Of a stretch of 64,000 nucleotides of DNA, positions 26,106 through 35,059 are shown piece by piece. A model generated the notes under the pieces. The model was not told the DNA's origin, searched no databases, and worked only from the letters and a program-made list of their open reading frames with translations. Origin of the DNA: Lachnospiraceae bacterium. GTDB lineage: Bacteria; Bacillota; Clostridia; Lachnospirales; Lachnospiraceae. Location of the stretch: the NCBI GenBank assembly GCA_021770785.1, contig JAETQH010000009.1, positions 41,633 to 105,632 on the forward strand, read 5' to 3'. Made by a program: the position numbers and the translations under genes. The stretch's first letter is position 1; every line of letters begins with the position of its first letter.

Positions 26106-26822
26106 CTATTTCAACCACTTATCCTTTTCCATCTTTAAGTATGCCTTAAACAACTCGAGATCATCTTTCGTGGTAATTTTGATATTCTTGTCCGAACCTG
26201 CCGCAAAGTACAGTCTTTCTCCCAGTTCTACCATCATAGTATTCGTATACGCAGAACCGTAAATGCCGATTTTTCTTTCATATGCCTCATGGTATGCCCT
26301 GTTGAGCCTGCCGTATTGGTACGCCTGCGGCGTTGCTACCCTGCGCAGCGACTCACGTGGGATGTAACTCGTCGTGGATTTGTCATCATCCGCCACAAAG
26401 ATCTGCTCATTATAAGGAAGCGCCGTCACTGCATTTCCATACTGCCTGCATTTGATGATGACATCCGACAAGACACTGCCATCCACAAGCGGCCTGATAC
26501 CGTCATGAATAACAATAATATCTTCATCCCTACATTTTCCTTTAAGATTATAGACACCGTTGCGGATGGATTCCTGAGCCGTGTTTCCGCCTGAAACAAT
26601 CCATTTGAGCTTGTCAATGTTAAACTGTCCTGCATATGCCCTTACGACGTCATGCCAGCCGTTTATGCAAACCAGTTCAATGGCGTCTATCTGAGGATGA
26701 TTTTGAAAACTCTCCAAAGTATAGATCAGCACCGGTTTATCATATACGTTTATAAACTGTTTGGGAATATCCTGTCCCAGACGTTGCCCTGAACCGCCTG
26801 CTATAACAAGTGCTATGTTCAT
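26106..26822 (-). CDS. IspD/TarI-like cytidylyltransferase
   Basis: The 238-residue protein has the G-G-S-G-Q-R-L-G nucleotide-binding loop at the start, P-K-Q-F after it, H-D-G-x-R-P near residue 105 and T-P-Q-A-Y near 162. This is the pattern of 2-C-methyl-erythritol-4-phosphate and ribitol-5-phosphate cytidylyltransferases. Context (two TagF-type domains and no isoprenoid genes) favours a polyol phosphate such as ribitol-5-phosphate, giving a CDP-polyol donor. No TarJ-type reductase is present in the window, so the identity of the polyol is open. The start has AAGGAG seven bases upstream. Confidence 0.85.
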   Translation of the reverse strand: MNIALVIAGGSGQRLGQDIPKQFINVYDKPVLIYTLESFQNHPQIDAIELVCINGWHDVVRAYAGQFNIDKLKWIVSGGNTAQESIRNGVYNLKGKCRDEDIIVIHDGIRPLVDGSVLSDVIIKCRQYGNAVTALPYNEQIFVADDDKSTTSYIPRESLRRVATPQAYQYGRLNRAYHEAYERKIGIYGSAYTNTMMVELGERLYFAAGSDKNIKITTKDDLELFKAYLKMEKDKWLK

Positions 26823-26845
26823 TTTGAGACTCCTTTGTCCGAATG

Positions 26846-28135
26846 TTAATATAAATAATAAAAATAATCTGTAAGCCGAGATAGGTCTACAGTATTCAAA
26901 AACCCCAGCCTTTCCAGCTGCTCCTTCATCTGATGGTATGATTTGGAACCATCACTTACCCCCATGACAACAACAGAATACTGCCTGTGTTGCACCAGAT
27001 CATCCATGTACTTTACGGGCAAGTTTCCGACACCTTTAGCTGACTTTCCTGCAGATATGGCAAAACACAGTATTTTTTCCTGCATACCCTGACAGGCAAG
27101 AATACGCATTGCAGACTGTCCAAGCTGACCCGCGCCATAAATAATGATATACCTAGCGCCTTCAAGTTTTTGTAACGTCTCCTGCTTTGCGCGGATGAAT
27201 TCCTCGCAAAACCTGTCCGGATCAGCACATACCTTTTCCAGCCATCCATACAGACTTTCACTCCTGGCAAGTAATTCTTTATATCTTTCAAAATCCTTGA
27301 TGATCGTATCGCAATATCCCCGCTTTAACTCATCTGCAATCCTTAAGAATACCCCCCTGTGGCGAAATAATCGGTAATGACAGCAAATTTCCAATTCCTG
27401 TTCTTTGTGCTTTTCCGCTAATATTTTTGATACATAGTCATACTCGTTAACCATCGTCATAACATTGCCCTTGCTTTTTATCGAAGCAAGGGGGTTATCC
27501 TGTCTGTATAAATAAAAGGCATCTTTCAGCCACATGGCCCTCCGGCAAAACGACAGTGTCTGGATCCAAAACCCATTGTCCTGGTATGCAGCCCCCGGCG
27601 TTTCATTATGGCGTATATTATTTTCAATGAGAAAGCTTCTTTTGTATATGCCTGTCCATGTATTCATAAAAAATCGAAAAAAAAGCTTCCTGTCAGTGCA
27701 ATCGAGCACCCTTCCATAATATTCATTTAATTCTTCCTTATGATATTCGCAGGCATACTGCAGCGTTTCCCACCAGAAAATCACATCAGCTTTGACAATA
27801 TCCAAGTCATTGCCTTTTGCAGCAGAATAGAGCGTCCTGTACATATCCGGCAATATGCGGTCATCGCTCTCCACGATTCCTATGTATTCTCCCGATGCCG
27901 CGTCTATCCCTACATTCATGGAATGTCCATATCCACGGTTCTCTTTATGAATTACACGCAGACGGCTGTCTTTTTTCGCATAATCATCTAAGATAGCAGA
28001 GCTTTTATCTGTGGAACCATCATCCACACATATAATTTCTATTTCATTTAATGTCTGTGTCAATATGCTGTTAATGCAAGCTGAAAGATACTGCTCCACA
28101 TTATAGACTGGCACAATAACAGATACCTTCGCCAT
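26846..28135 (-). CDS. GT2 glycosyltransferase with C-terminal Rossmann-like module
   Basis: 429 residues. The N-terminal GT-A domain (1-220) has V-P-V-Y-N-V, D-D-G-S-T-D and the metal-binding E-S-D-D, typical of GT2 enzymes that use UDP-sugars. A helical linker is followed by the module at about 325-415 (Y-G-A-G-Q-L-G). The second half of the module is more diverged than in neighbours: the D-N-N-x-x-W-G element is not kept. It acts in the cytosol or at the membrane face; acceptor and donor are unknown. The ATG has GGAGG, with a 23-bp gap to the IspD-like gene. Confidence 0.88.
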   Translation of the reverse strand: MAKVSVIVPVYNVEQYLSACINSILTQTLNEIEIICVDDGSTDKSSAILDDYAKKDSRLRVIHKENRGYGHSMNVGIDAASGEYIGIVESDDRILPDMYRTLYSAAKGNDLDIVKADVIFWWETLQYACEYHKEELNEYYGRVLDCTDRKLFFRFFMNTWTGIYKRSFLIENNIRHNETPGAAYQDNGFWIQTLSFCRRAMWLKDAFYLYRQDNPLASIKSKGNVMTMVNEYDYVSKILAEKHKEQELEICCHYRLFRHRGVFLRIADELKRGYCDTIIKDFERYKELLARSESLYGWLEKVCADPDRFCEEFIRAKQETLQKLEGARYIIIYGAGQLGQSAMRILACQGMQEKILCFAISAGKSAKGVGNLPVKYMDDLVQHRQYSVVVMGVSDGSKSYHQMKEQLERLGFLNTVDLSRLTDYFYYLY

Positions 28136-28174
28136 GCTTATTTACCTCCATGAATGCTATGAAAAACCGCATTT

Positions 28175-29662
28175 TTAAGATAATAATTCAATCCCCGCCA
28201 TACTTTTCAAGTATTGTTTACTTTCTACATAAGCTTCTTCAAAAAGTTCGTTCCAATTCTGCCCTGTTCCCCTTTTTTCAAAATAAGCTTTCAGGGTGCA
28301 TTCTATATATTCTCTTTGTAAAAACTTCTTATCTGGTAAATTCCAGTGTTTATCCCTTGCAAATTTCCCTAACCAGCTATTCCATAAAAAAACAAATGGT
28401 CCACAACCAATTCCAACCGGAAAGAACACTGCATTTGCATCCACATAAGAAATATCTAACTGTTTTATTCTGTCAATATTTGCCTGATGCTGATTGTAAA
28501 TTGCACTCTTTTCAATCCAAATTACTTGCGCCCCGTCTCTTGCAAACAGCACATTATGGGCCGCTGACCCTGAAGGAGCCCCGATTATTTCCGCATTCTG
28601 CAGCATGGTAATCATGGAAACCAATGGCACTTTCTCTGGGTGCACAATCTGAAAACCATTTTCCAAGAAGAAATTTTCAATTACTTCCTGGCCATATTCG
28701 GCCTTATTCCAGACGTTCCTTGAAAAAAATATCCGTTTGCAGAAATCTTTTCTTTTATTTTCTTTCAAGGCATTTTTGATTATGACATCCAGTATATCCT
28801 TATATTGCTTCGCATAATATTTGGCTTTATTATATGATGCCTGTGGGACAACGACTTCCCTGTATTTGACAGGCTCACTAATAAGTTCCAATTGATCTAA
28901 TATCCCCAGCAGCCGTAAAACCTCTTCATAATTACTGCATGGAAATTTTTCTTTCATCTCTTCTGTTATCGTAAATATGTATTTATCCACTGAGAAATCA
29001 TTTTCAAAAAAATACCACAGCCTGTTAATATTGTCTATCAGATGATGCCCCCATTGAAGATACATGTCTCCGCAATAAACAACTTTCTCATCAACAAACT
29101 TCACATCTGTGGTAAGTTCATATGCACCTTCCATATACGACTCTATTGCAGACTCTTTTACATACTTGCCTGATTTTTCGACTACTCCGCCTCTTCCCCA
29201 AAATGTCCTGTCATCAAGAAACTTTCTCCTTGGCAAAATTGTCGCATAATAATAACTTTTCGATATCAATTCTTCTATTTGTGGAAAACTGTCACGATGA
29301 TGAAGCAAATATAATTGTTTCTTTTTTGGTCTTATATATAAGTTTGTCCCAATTTTTTCTTCCACCTCTGCCTGCGCGCCCCCATCATGCCCGGCTAAAT
29401 AGGAAAGAAGGGATACAAAATCTATCGTTTCCTGCAATCCATAAGTTTCTAACTGTTCCTTTATCTGAACATAATACTCTGTCGTTGTGATAACAATGTA
29501 CTTGCCCTCACATTTTTCCTTACTCGGCGGATATACACTGTAACCCTCCCATTTTCCTGTCTTGTGATTATCCAGAAAATATTCCACTACCACCGTCGTT
29601 GAAACCATAGAGAGAAAAGCCTTCCCGTCCCTGCCTGTTCCAAAACATACTATTTTTCTCAT
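28175..29662 (-). CDS. Rossmann-like module fused to a GT61-type glycosyltransferase
   Basis: 495 residues from the ATG at 29662, preceded by GGGGAG; the frame extends six codons further without a site. Residues 1-90 are the module (C-F-G-T-G-R-D-G, then D-N-H-K-T-G-K-W-E-G). Residues about 150-480 match the GT61/DUF563 family: W-G-H-H-L-I-D near 215, a strand with F-F-S-R near 340, and G-A-P-S-G-S-A-A-H-N near 415. GT61 enzymes transfer pentoses or GlcNAc-type sugars in other systems; the sugar here is unknown. Confidence 0.8.
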   Translation of the reverse strand: MRKIVCFGTGRDGKAFLSMVSTTVVVEYFLDNHKTGKWEGYSVYPPSKEKCEGKYIVITTTEYYVQIKEQLETYGLQETIDFVSLLSYLAGHDGGAQAEVEEKIGTNLYIRPKKKQLYLLHHRDSFPQIEELISKSYYYATILPRRKFLDDRTFWGRGGVVEKSGKYVKESAIESYMEGAYELTTDVKFVDEKVVYCGDMYLQWGHHLIDNINRLWYFFENDFSVDKYIFTITEEMKEKFPCSNYEEVLRLLGILDQLELISEPVKYREVVVPQASYNKAKYYAKQYKDILDVIIKNALKENKRKDFCKRIFFSRNVWNKAEYGQEVIENFFLENGFQIVHPEKVPLVSMITMLQNAEIIGAPSGSAAHNVLFARDGAQVIWIEKSAIYNQHQANIDRIKQLDISYVDANAVFFPVGIGCGPFVFLWNSWLGKFARDKHWNLPDKKFLQREYIECTLKAYFEKRGTGQNWNELFEEAYVESKQYLKSMAGIELLS

Positions 29663-29683
29663 TTCTCCCCACACTTTCACATA

Positions 29684-30706
29684 TTATTCATGTCCAAATT
29701 TTGTAGCAACAGAATAGCCACGCTTCTTCTTCTCCACGATAACCATTGAATCATAATAGTGACATGCTTTTACAAAGTCTGCTATATTTGAGTTTTGCTT
29801 CTCTTCATTTATATGCTGCCAGTTTACAAAATCAATAAAATTCTTACTGTATTCTATAAACGTGCTACCCTTTTTATATCCACCGTCATAGCAGGACATA
29901 TATGATGTATGGCAGTCTTCGCAGATATATACCCCATTCTCATTGAGCAGCGGAAAAAGCGTTTCAAACGTAGTAATCTGATGCTGCATCATATGACTTC
30001 CATCATCTATTACCACATCAAACGGTCCCCATTTCCCTGACACATTTTTTAAAAAATCAGTATCCGCCTGCGAGCCAATACATATATGAATATTACCTTC
30101 CTCATATTGCTTACACTTTTCATTTATGTCAATACCTACAATTGTAGATTTTCTACCGAAATAGTTCTCCCACATTGTCACGGAGCCGCCATTAAACACC
30201 CCTATCTCTAATATTCTGGCTTCTGTATTGATATATTTCTTCAAGAAAATATGGTAGACCTCAAAATAATGCCACCATTTATACATTACATTATGTGAAT
30301 CCATAAAATAATAATCTTCCAATGGGTTTGACGGTATGATACATTGCGGAATTAAGTCATATATATTGTAACATTGATCATTTTTACATTGTAATTTGAC
30401 TGTCCCCAGATTTGTTTCCGCTGGCACAATCAAGTTTCTGGAATTTATTATTTTCCCTCTCTCGATTCCATAAATATCGCCTAATTGGGCAATAATGTCA
30501 TCGCTGTCAACCGGTGTGACAACAATGTAATCAAACTCCAGTTTCCTAATCACTTCAGGCGGTTCAATGATATAGCCCTCAATCTTTTCTCCCCACTTTA
30601 CATTGTCATTGTCGACTACACATACTATCTCTATTTTATTGCTTGCTGGGTTTTTTCTAAAAAAGTTCAATGTGTTTTGACCGGCTCCAAAAATAACTGC
30701 TTTCAT
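29684..30706 (-). CDS. Rossmann-like module fused to a macrocin-O-methyltransferase-like enzyme
   Basis: 340 residues from the ATG at 30706, with GAGGAG nine bases upstream; a GTG at 30715 is also possible. Residues 1-95 are the module (I-F-G-A-G, then V-D-N-D-N-V-K-W-G). Residues about 130-330 form a class I SAM methyltransferase resembling MycE/TylE sugar O-methyltransferases: E-I-G-V-F-N-G-G-S, G-I-D-I-N, and D-D-G-S-H followed by M-Q-H-Q, whose acidic and His residues bind metal and act as base in that family. It likely O-methylates a sugar of the cluster's glycan (inference). Confidence 0.83.
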   Translation of the reverse strand: MKAVIFGAGQNTLNFFRKNPASNKIEIVCVVDNDNVKWGEKIEGYIIEPPEVIRKLEFDYIVVTPVDSDDIIAQLGDIYGIERGKIINSRNLIVPAETNLGTVKLQCKNDQCYNIYDLIPQCIIPSNPLEDYYFMDSHNVMYKWWHYFEVYHIFLKKYINTEARILEIGVFNGGSVTMWENYFGRKSTIVGIDINEKCKQYEEGNIHICIGSQADTDFLKNVSGKWGPFDVVIDDGSHMMQHQITTFETLFPLLNENGVYICEDCHTSYMSCYDGGYKKGSTFIEYSKNFIDFVNWQHINEEKQNSNIADFVKACHYYDSMVIVEKKKRGYSVATKFGHE

Positions 30707-30719
30707 CTCTTGCACTCCT

Positions 30720-32195
30720 CTAATGTAATATTGTCTGCAGCAAAATGTCCCTTATTGGCAAATCTATACAATCCATTGCATCTGTATCATCCCTCCAAAA
30801 AGAAACAAGCTGTTCCTCTCTATATCCCAGTTTTTTGCACTGGTTTTTAATGCTACGAATCACGTTATCATCATGTGGTGATATTATGATGTAATCAACT
30901 TCCCTATCCATATCTTCTGGTGGATAAACCAGCAGTTTTCCATAAATCCCATATTGCTTTTGGACATCGGCATCAATTATTCCCATAAACCTACAGTTAT
31001 TCTTCTTAATTGCATCATACACATATTTTCCATATTTCCCGGCCCCCCACATGTATATTTTCGGATTTCTTTTCTTCCTTGCAAACAAAACCCCATTGCG
31101 CAATGAAACTAGATCAGTAAAATCATGTATAAACCACATCACTCCACTACTCCTGCAAGTTTCATACCCATATTCATTCAGCACAGCATCACATTTTTTA
31201 TAATCATTCCCATTATGGTATGTACATACTGCCAAAGCGACATTATCTTGTAAAAGAGTTTCTGCCGCCCCTTGCAATGTTTCAATTTCTGCTCCCTCTA
31301 TATCCAATTTTATATAATTAATCCCCATTTCCCGATTCAATTTATCTATTGTAACATTGTCCCCATCAGAACTGTTGCCTAATTTCTTTACAATGATACT
31401 TACTTTGTCCGTGTAATCTTTAAAAGTGTAGTTTAAGGCTTCCACCCATCCTTGGTCATTTTCTATCAGATAGACATGCTTTGCTTTTTCTATATTTTCT
31501 AGTGCCCAAAAGCCTTCCGCCGCACCGCCATCAAGTATTACATCCCCATTTTTTACTCCGTAACCATCTCTGTGATAGGAATGCGGGGAATCCAAGTTCT
31601 GCTCTTTATATAAACTGGTGACATACCGCCTGACCTGGTCTTCTGTATTTATGCTTCGCTTCATATATAACCTTTTTCCATGCCAGTCCGCCCAAAAAAG
31701 CCCCATATTTCCATCATACCCAATATCCACTTTAATAAGATCGTAATGTTTATTGTACAGATCCAGATTATGCTGGTTAAACACCACTGTCCTGTCGAGG
31801 TTTTCTTTCATAAATCTAATGCATTCCCTTATCGCAGGATTGTTACTTTCAGCATACTGGACAATCAGTTTTTCTCTTTCATTGTGTAGTATCCATCCGC
31901 CTCTCTTCATCTGTTCATATGATATTCCATATTTGTCATGCAACCCTATTGATATTTCTTTGTAATATAAATCAGAAGAAATAACAACAGAAATATCCTC
32001 ATTTATGTGGTGTGGCTTTTCAATAAGATATTCTTTTTGGACTATTGTAACCTTATTTCCCCATCTTTCTGTATTGTTATCCCAAAGTTCCACAATTTCA
32101 AACTGTTCTTCATGATTCCACAAATAATTTTTCACAATTCCAAGCCCCAGCCCTGCCCCATGAATAATAATCTTATCCTTTTTCAATTCCTGCAT
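30720..32195 (-). CDS. FkbM methyltransferase flanked by two Rossmann-like modules
   Basis: 491 residues. A module at about 5-100 (H-G-A-G, then W-D-N-N-T-E-R-W-G) and a second at about 385-470 (W-G-A-G-K-Y-G) enclose an FkbM-type SAM methyltransferase (about 205-365, with D-G-G-A-A-E-G and K-L-D-I-E-G-A-E). FkbM domains O-methylate sugars or polyketides. The start is uncertain: the ATG at 32195 touches a GGAGG, whereas a TTG at 32186 has that GGAGG at proper spacing. It overlaps the upstream TagF-like gene by 14 to 23 bp. It is the only methyltransferase in the window with a module at both ends. Confidence 0.83.
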   Translation of the reverse strand: MQELKKDKIIIHGAGLGLGIVKNYLWNHEEQFEIVELWDNNTERWGNKVTIVQKEYLIEKPHHINEDISVVISSDLYYKEISIGLHDKYGISYEQMKRGGWILHNEREKLIVQYAESNNPAIRECIRFMKENLDRTVVFNQHNLDLYNKHYDLIKVDIGYDGNMGLFWADWHGKRLYMKRSINTEDQVRRYVTSLYKEQNLDSPHSYHRDGYGVKNGDVILDGGAAEGFWALENIEKAKHVYLIENDQGWVEALNYTFKDYTDKVSIIVKKLGNSSDGDNVTIDKLNREMGINYIKLDIEGAEIETLQGAAETLLQDNVALAVCTYHNGNDYKKCDAVLNEYGYETCRSSGVMWFIHDFTDLVSLRNGVLFARKKRNPKIYMWGAGKYGKYVYDAIKKNNCRFMGIIDADVQKQYGIYGKLLVYPPEDMDREVDYIIISPHDDNVIRSIKNQCKKLGYREEQLVSFWRDDTDAMDCIDLPIRDILLQTILH

Positions 32196-33657
32196 CCTCC
32201 GCTAGCATAAAATGTTTTATCTCGTCCATAATTCTTTTGACCACCCGTTCCGAGGCATGTCCGTCATCACAAGAGCCGTATTTTTCAAAAAAAGAATTCA
32301 GATTTTTTATATATCTGTCATTGTCAAAATTTATTATGGCATCCACTAATTCATCCTGGCTATGTGCCCTTGGGTACGGCCACTCCGACACGGGTGAATA
32401 GAAGCCTCTGTCATTTTCGTAATTCTTTTCGTCATTCTGATATAGAAACACAGGACGTCTTTGAAGCGAAAAGTCCCACATAAGCGATGAATAATCCGTA
32501 ATCACCACGTCCGCCGCAACAAGGAGTTCCTGAATATCAGGATAATATGTAGCATCGATCGCATCTGCATAAAAATTTTGTGACATCCCCAACGCATATA
32601 AATAATGATGGAAACGGTACACCAATATATACTTACCGCCAAACCGCTGGTCCAGCGCGCAAAGGATGCGTTTCATGTCAATATCATATTTCTGAAAAGA
32701 ATGAACTGTATCTTCCCGAAATGTCGGTGCGTAAAGCAGAATTTTTCTGTCAGAAGAAATCCTTAGTTTTTTATAAACAGTATCTTTTATTTTATTATCC
32801 GTGAAAAACACATCGTTCCTCGGTGCACCGCATTCCATTACCTCGCCGTCATAAAAGAAGGAATCCCTGTATACCTGCGTGTAGAAACGGCTGGCTGTTA
32901 AAAATAAGTCACTGGCTGCATTGCTCTTCCTATACCTCGCCCTGCTTTCGATGTCCTTATTTACATCACCCTCTGCCAGTTTGAACGGACCGTACCCGTG
33001 CCATGTATTAATGTAAAACTGCCCCTTCTTTTTTTGCTCATAAAGATTATGTACTGTATTCGTGACATATGTGCCCGATGTAAACAGTTCCCTGTAATAT
33101 TGCGGCGTGCCAATCAACACTTTCTTTATATTCTCTGGTACGTCTTGTATATTTTTATTTGAAACTGCCCAGACAAGTTTCACCGGATAATGTCCCTGAA
33201 TAAATTTTTCAGCAATATATTTACAGTTTCCCCCATAGCCCATCCCGTCATAATTTGAAAAGAACACTTTGTCTTTTTCCAGTGGAAGCTTCCTGCTTTC
33301 TGTGATTATTTCTTTTGTTACATCTTTCATTACTTTTTCGCTGACATGGTATACATCTCTTACAGCATAATTTTGCAGCTGTTCAGCTATCTCGAATATG
33401 CAGCGAATGGCAATGATCACAATGGAATCTTTCAGATCTTCTTTCAATTCGTCTATAGCTTTGACATCTTTTGCATGAAAAATATTCGGATTTCCTTCCT
33501 TGTCGGACACTGCAAAGCAGATAACATTCTGCCCCAATCCCTTTAAATCCAAAAAAGAATACAGGTGATCCCCATACTTTCCCGCCCCATATATGATTAT
33601 ATTGTTATTGCTGATGTACTCCAAATTGTAAATATCCAGTAACTTTATATCTTTCAT
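32173..33657 (-). CDS. Rossmann-like module fused to a CDP-glycerol glycerophosphotransferase (TagB/TagF-like)
   Basis: 494 residues. The module is at 18-110 (I-Y-G-A-G-K-Y-G-D). The remainder (about 130-490) is a Glyphos_transf domain: L-L-Y-A-P-T-F-R, a His in R-F-H-H-Y, and T-D-Y-S-S-L-M-W-D followed by P-V-F-L-Y. These GT-B enzymes transfer glycerol-phosphate or ribitol-phosphate from a CDP donor during teichoic acid or phosphate-linked capsule synthesis. The IspD-like and CCT-like genes nearby could supply the donor. It acts at the inner membrane face. Confidence 0.88.
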   Translation of the reverse strand: MKDIKLLDIYNLEYISNNNIIIYGAGKYGDHLYSFLDLKGLGQNVICFAVSDKEGNPNIFHAKDVKAIDELKEDLKDSIVIIAIRCIFEIAEQLQNYAVRDVYHVSEKVMKDVTKEIITESRKLPLEKDKVFFSNYDGMGYGGNCKYIAEKFIQGHYPVKLVWAVSNKNIQDVPENIKKVLIGTPQYYRELFTSGTYVTNTVHNLYEQKKKGQFYINTWHGYGPFKLAEGDVNKDIESRARYRKSNAASDLFLTASRFYTQVYRDSFFYDGEVMECGAPRNDVFFTDNKIKDTVYKKLRISSDRKILLYAPTFREDTVHSFQKYDIDMKRILCALDQRFGGKYILVYRFHHYLYALGMSQNFYADAIDATYYPDIQELLVAADVVITDYSSLMWDFSLQRRPVFLYQNDEKNYENDRGFYSPVSEWPYPRAHSQDELVDAIINFDNDRYIKNLNSFFEKYGSCDDGHASERVVKRIMDEIKHFMLAEDAGIEKG

Positions 33658-33694
33658 AACATTATGTACTTGTCCCCTTCGGCTTTTTTATTCA

Positions 33695-34879
33695 TCAATT
33701 CAGCAATACCCTCAACGGCCTGCCCCATATAATTTTATCTTCTACGACACCCATGCCTTTAAGTTCTTCTTTTATCTCTTTATATAGATTTTCCTTCTTC
33801 ACCGCTACTAAAATATAGTCATACTCACGGTTTCTGATATACTCTACTGGCTGCACATCAAGACCGTTTTCCCTGTACTTTTTGAAATTTTTATCAACCC
33901 ATCCACAAAGACAGAGCTTCATGCACTCATCAAGTTTTTTATGGTAATCCATACCAACAAAACCTGCTCCATATAAAATTACATTCGTTTCATTCCTCTG
34001 AAAAACAGACGGATCCAATTCATAAGACACCTCATATAATGATTTCCCATTCTCATTCAGGCCAAGTCTGTAATTGACAGTAAATTTGGCTTCATCCAGC
34101 AGCCAGCGCCCTAACTGTCTCAGCAAAAAAACGCTCTCCCTGTGGACTTCAAACAGTTTTTTCGTATATTTATAGAAAGCTGTCAATTCCACCAGAAAAT
34201 CAGGATTTTCCACATGGCTTACACTGTTGGTTCGAATACAGTAATGATAATAAACCGCATCCATAAAACATACTTTTATATTTTGAAATACCAGTCCGAA
34301 TACAATTGCCTTGTCTTCTGAATACCTGATGTCACTTCCAATATTATTCATAACTTCCTGCAGCATTTCTCTTGTGAAAAGCTTTGCAACACTATATGGC
34401 AGCACCCCATACTGCTTTGTATCCTTGTAATAAAATAAATCCCTGCAGATTTTGTCAGTTTCATAAACCCCGCATGGTATCCCATTCCTATTTTCAATAG
34501 TTTCGCCGTTTTCTTCTATAAACACATTCGAGCAGACAAGTGAACAATTTGTTTCAAGCAGCCTATCTAACATCGCTTCAAGCAGTTCCTTTTCTATCCA
34601 GTCATCAGAGTCCACAAACATGACATACGCTCCATGGCACTCTCTGACCGCCGCTTTTTTTGCCGCTATAATACCCTGGTTTGACTGATGGATTACATGA
34701 ATTCTATCATCCTTCACCATATAATCATCACAGATTTTCCCCGAGCCGTCCGTAGAACCATCATCCACCAAAATGATTTCCAGCTTCGTATATGTCTGTT
34801 CCCGGATACTTTCTATACAACGATGAAGATATTCTTCTGTATTATATATTGGTATAATTACTGATACTAATGATTTCAT
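33695..34879 (-). CDS. GT2 glycosyltransferase with C-terminal Rossmann-like module
   Basis: 394 residues. GT-A domain 1-220 with I-P-I-Y-N-T, D-D-G-S-T-D-G-S and V-D-S-D-D-W. A linker of about 70 residues precedes the module at about 290-385 (Y-G-A-G-F-V-G, W-V-D-K-N). The ATG has GAGG upstream. The strong E-x-x-L-x-R-C-I-E-S motif after the first strand is usual for GT2 enzymes building capsule or teichoic-like chains. Specificity unknown. Confidence 0.88.
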   Translation of the reverse strand: MKSLVSVIIPIYNTEEYLHRCIESIREQTYTKLEIILVDDGSTDGSGKICDDYMVKDDRIHVIHQSNQGIIAAKKAAVRECHGAYVMFVDSDDWIEKELLEAMLDRLLETNCSLVCSNVFIEENGETIENRNGIPCGVYETDKICRDLFYYKDTKQYGVLPYSVAKLFTREMLQEVMNNIGSDIRYSEDKAIVFGLVFQNIKVCFMDAVYYHYCIRTNSVSHVENPDFLVELTAFYKYTKKLFEVHRESVFLLRQLGRWLLDEAKFTVNYRLGLNENGKSLYEVSYELDPSVFQRNETNVILYGAGFVGMDYHKKLDECMKLCLCGWVDKNFKKYRENGLDVQPVEYIRNREYDYILVAVKKENLYKEIKEELKGMGVVEDKIIWGRPLRVLLN

Positions 34880-34894
34880 CTAAATTACCTCGCA

Positions 34895-35038
34895 TTACAA
34901 TACAGCATATAAAACTGTTTCACACACGGAATTACTATAATGACGTATATACAGCCTGTATTCCGGAACCAAACGCTTAACCAATAACGGGATATCTTCA
35001 TCCTCCAAATATGATAGTACTTTTTCTGTGTCTGTCAT
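34895..35038 (-). CDS. Possible 47-residue small protein
   Basis: This short frame fills the gap between two glycan genes. It begins with ATG after AGGGG (7-base spacing), encodes M-T-D-T-E-K-V-L-S-Y-L-E-D and ends C-E-T-V-L-Y-A-V-L, 15 bp before the next gene. Spacing and ribosome binding site are as good as for its neighbours. No family is recognised. It could be a real small protein or the trimmed end of a lost gene. Confidence 0.45.
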   Translation of the reverse strand: MTDTEKVLSYLEDEDIPLLVKRLVPEYRLYIRHYSNSVCETVLYAVL

Positions 35039-35059
35039 AAATTTCCCCTGCACTATTTT

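Noticed and set aside
34200..34240. GGTTCGAAT string resembling a tRNA T-arm
   Set aside because: It lies in GT2 coding sequence and no acceptor, D or anticodon stems surround it.
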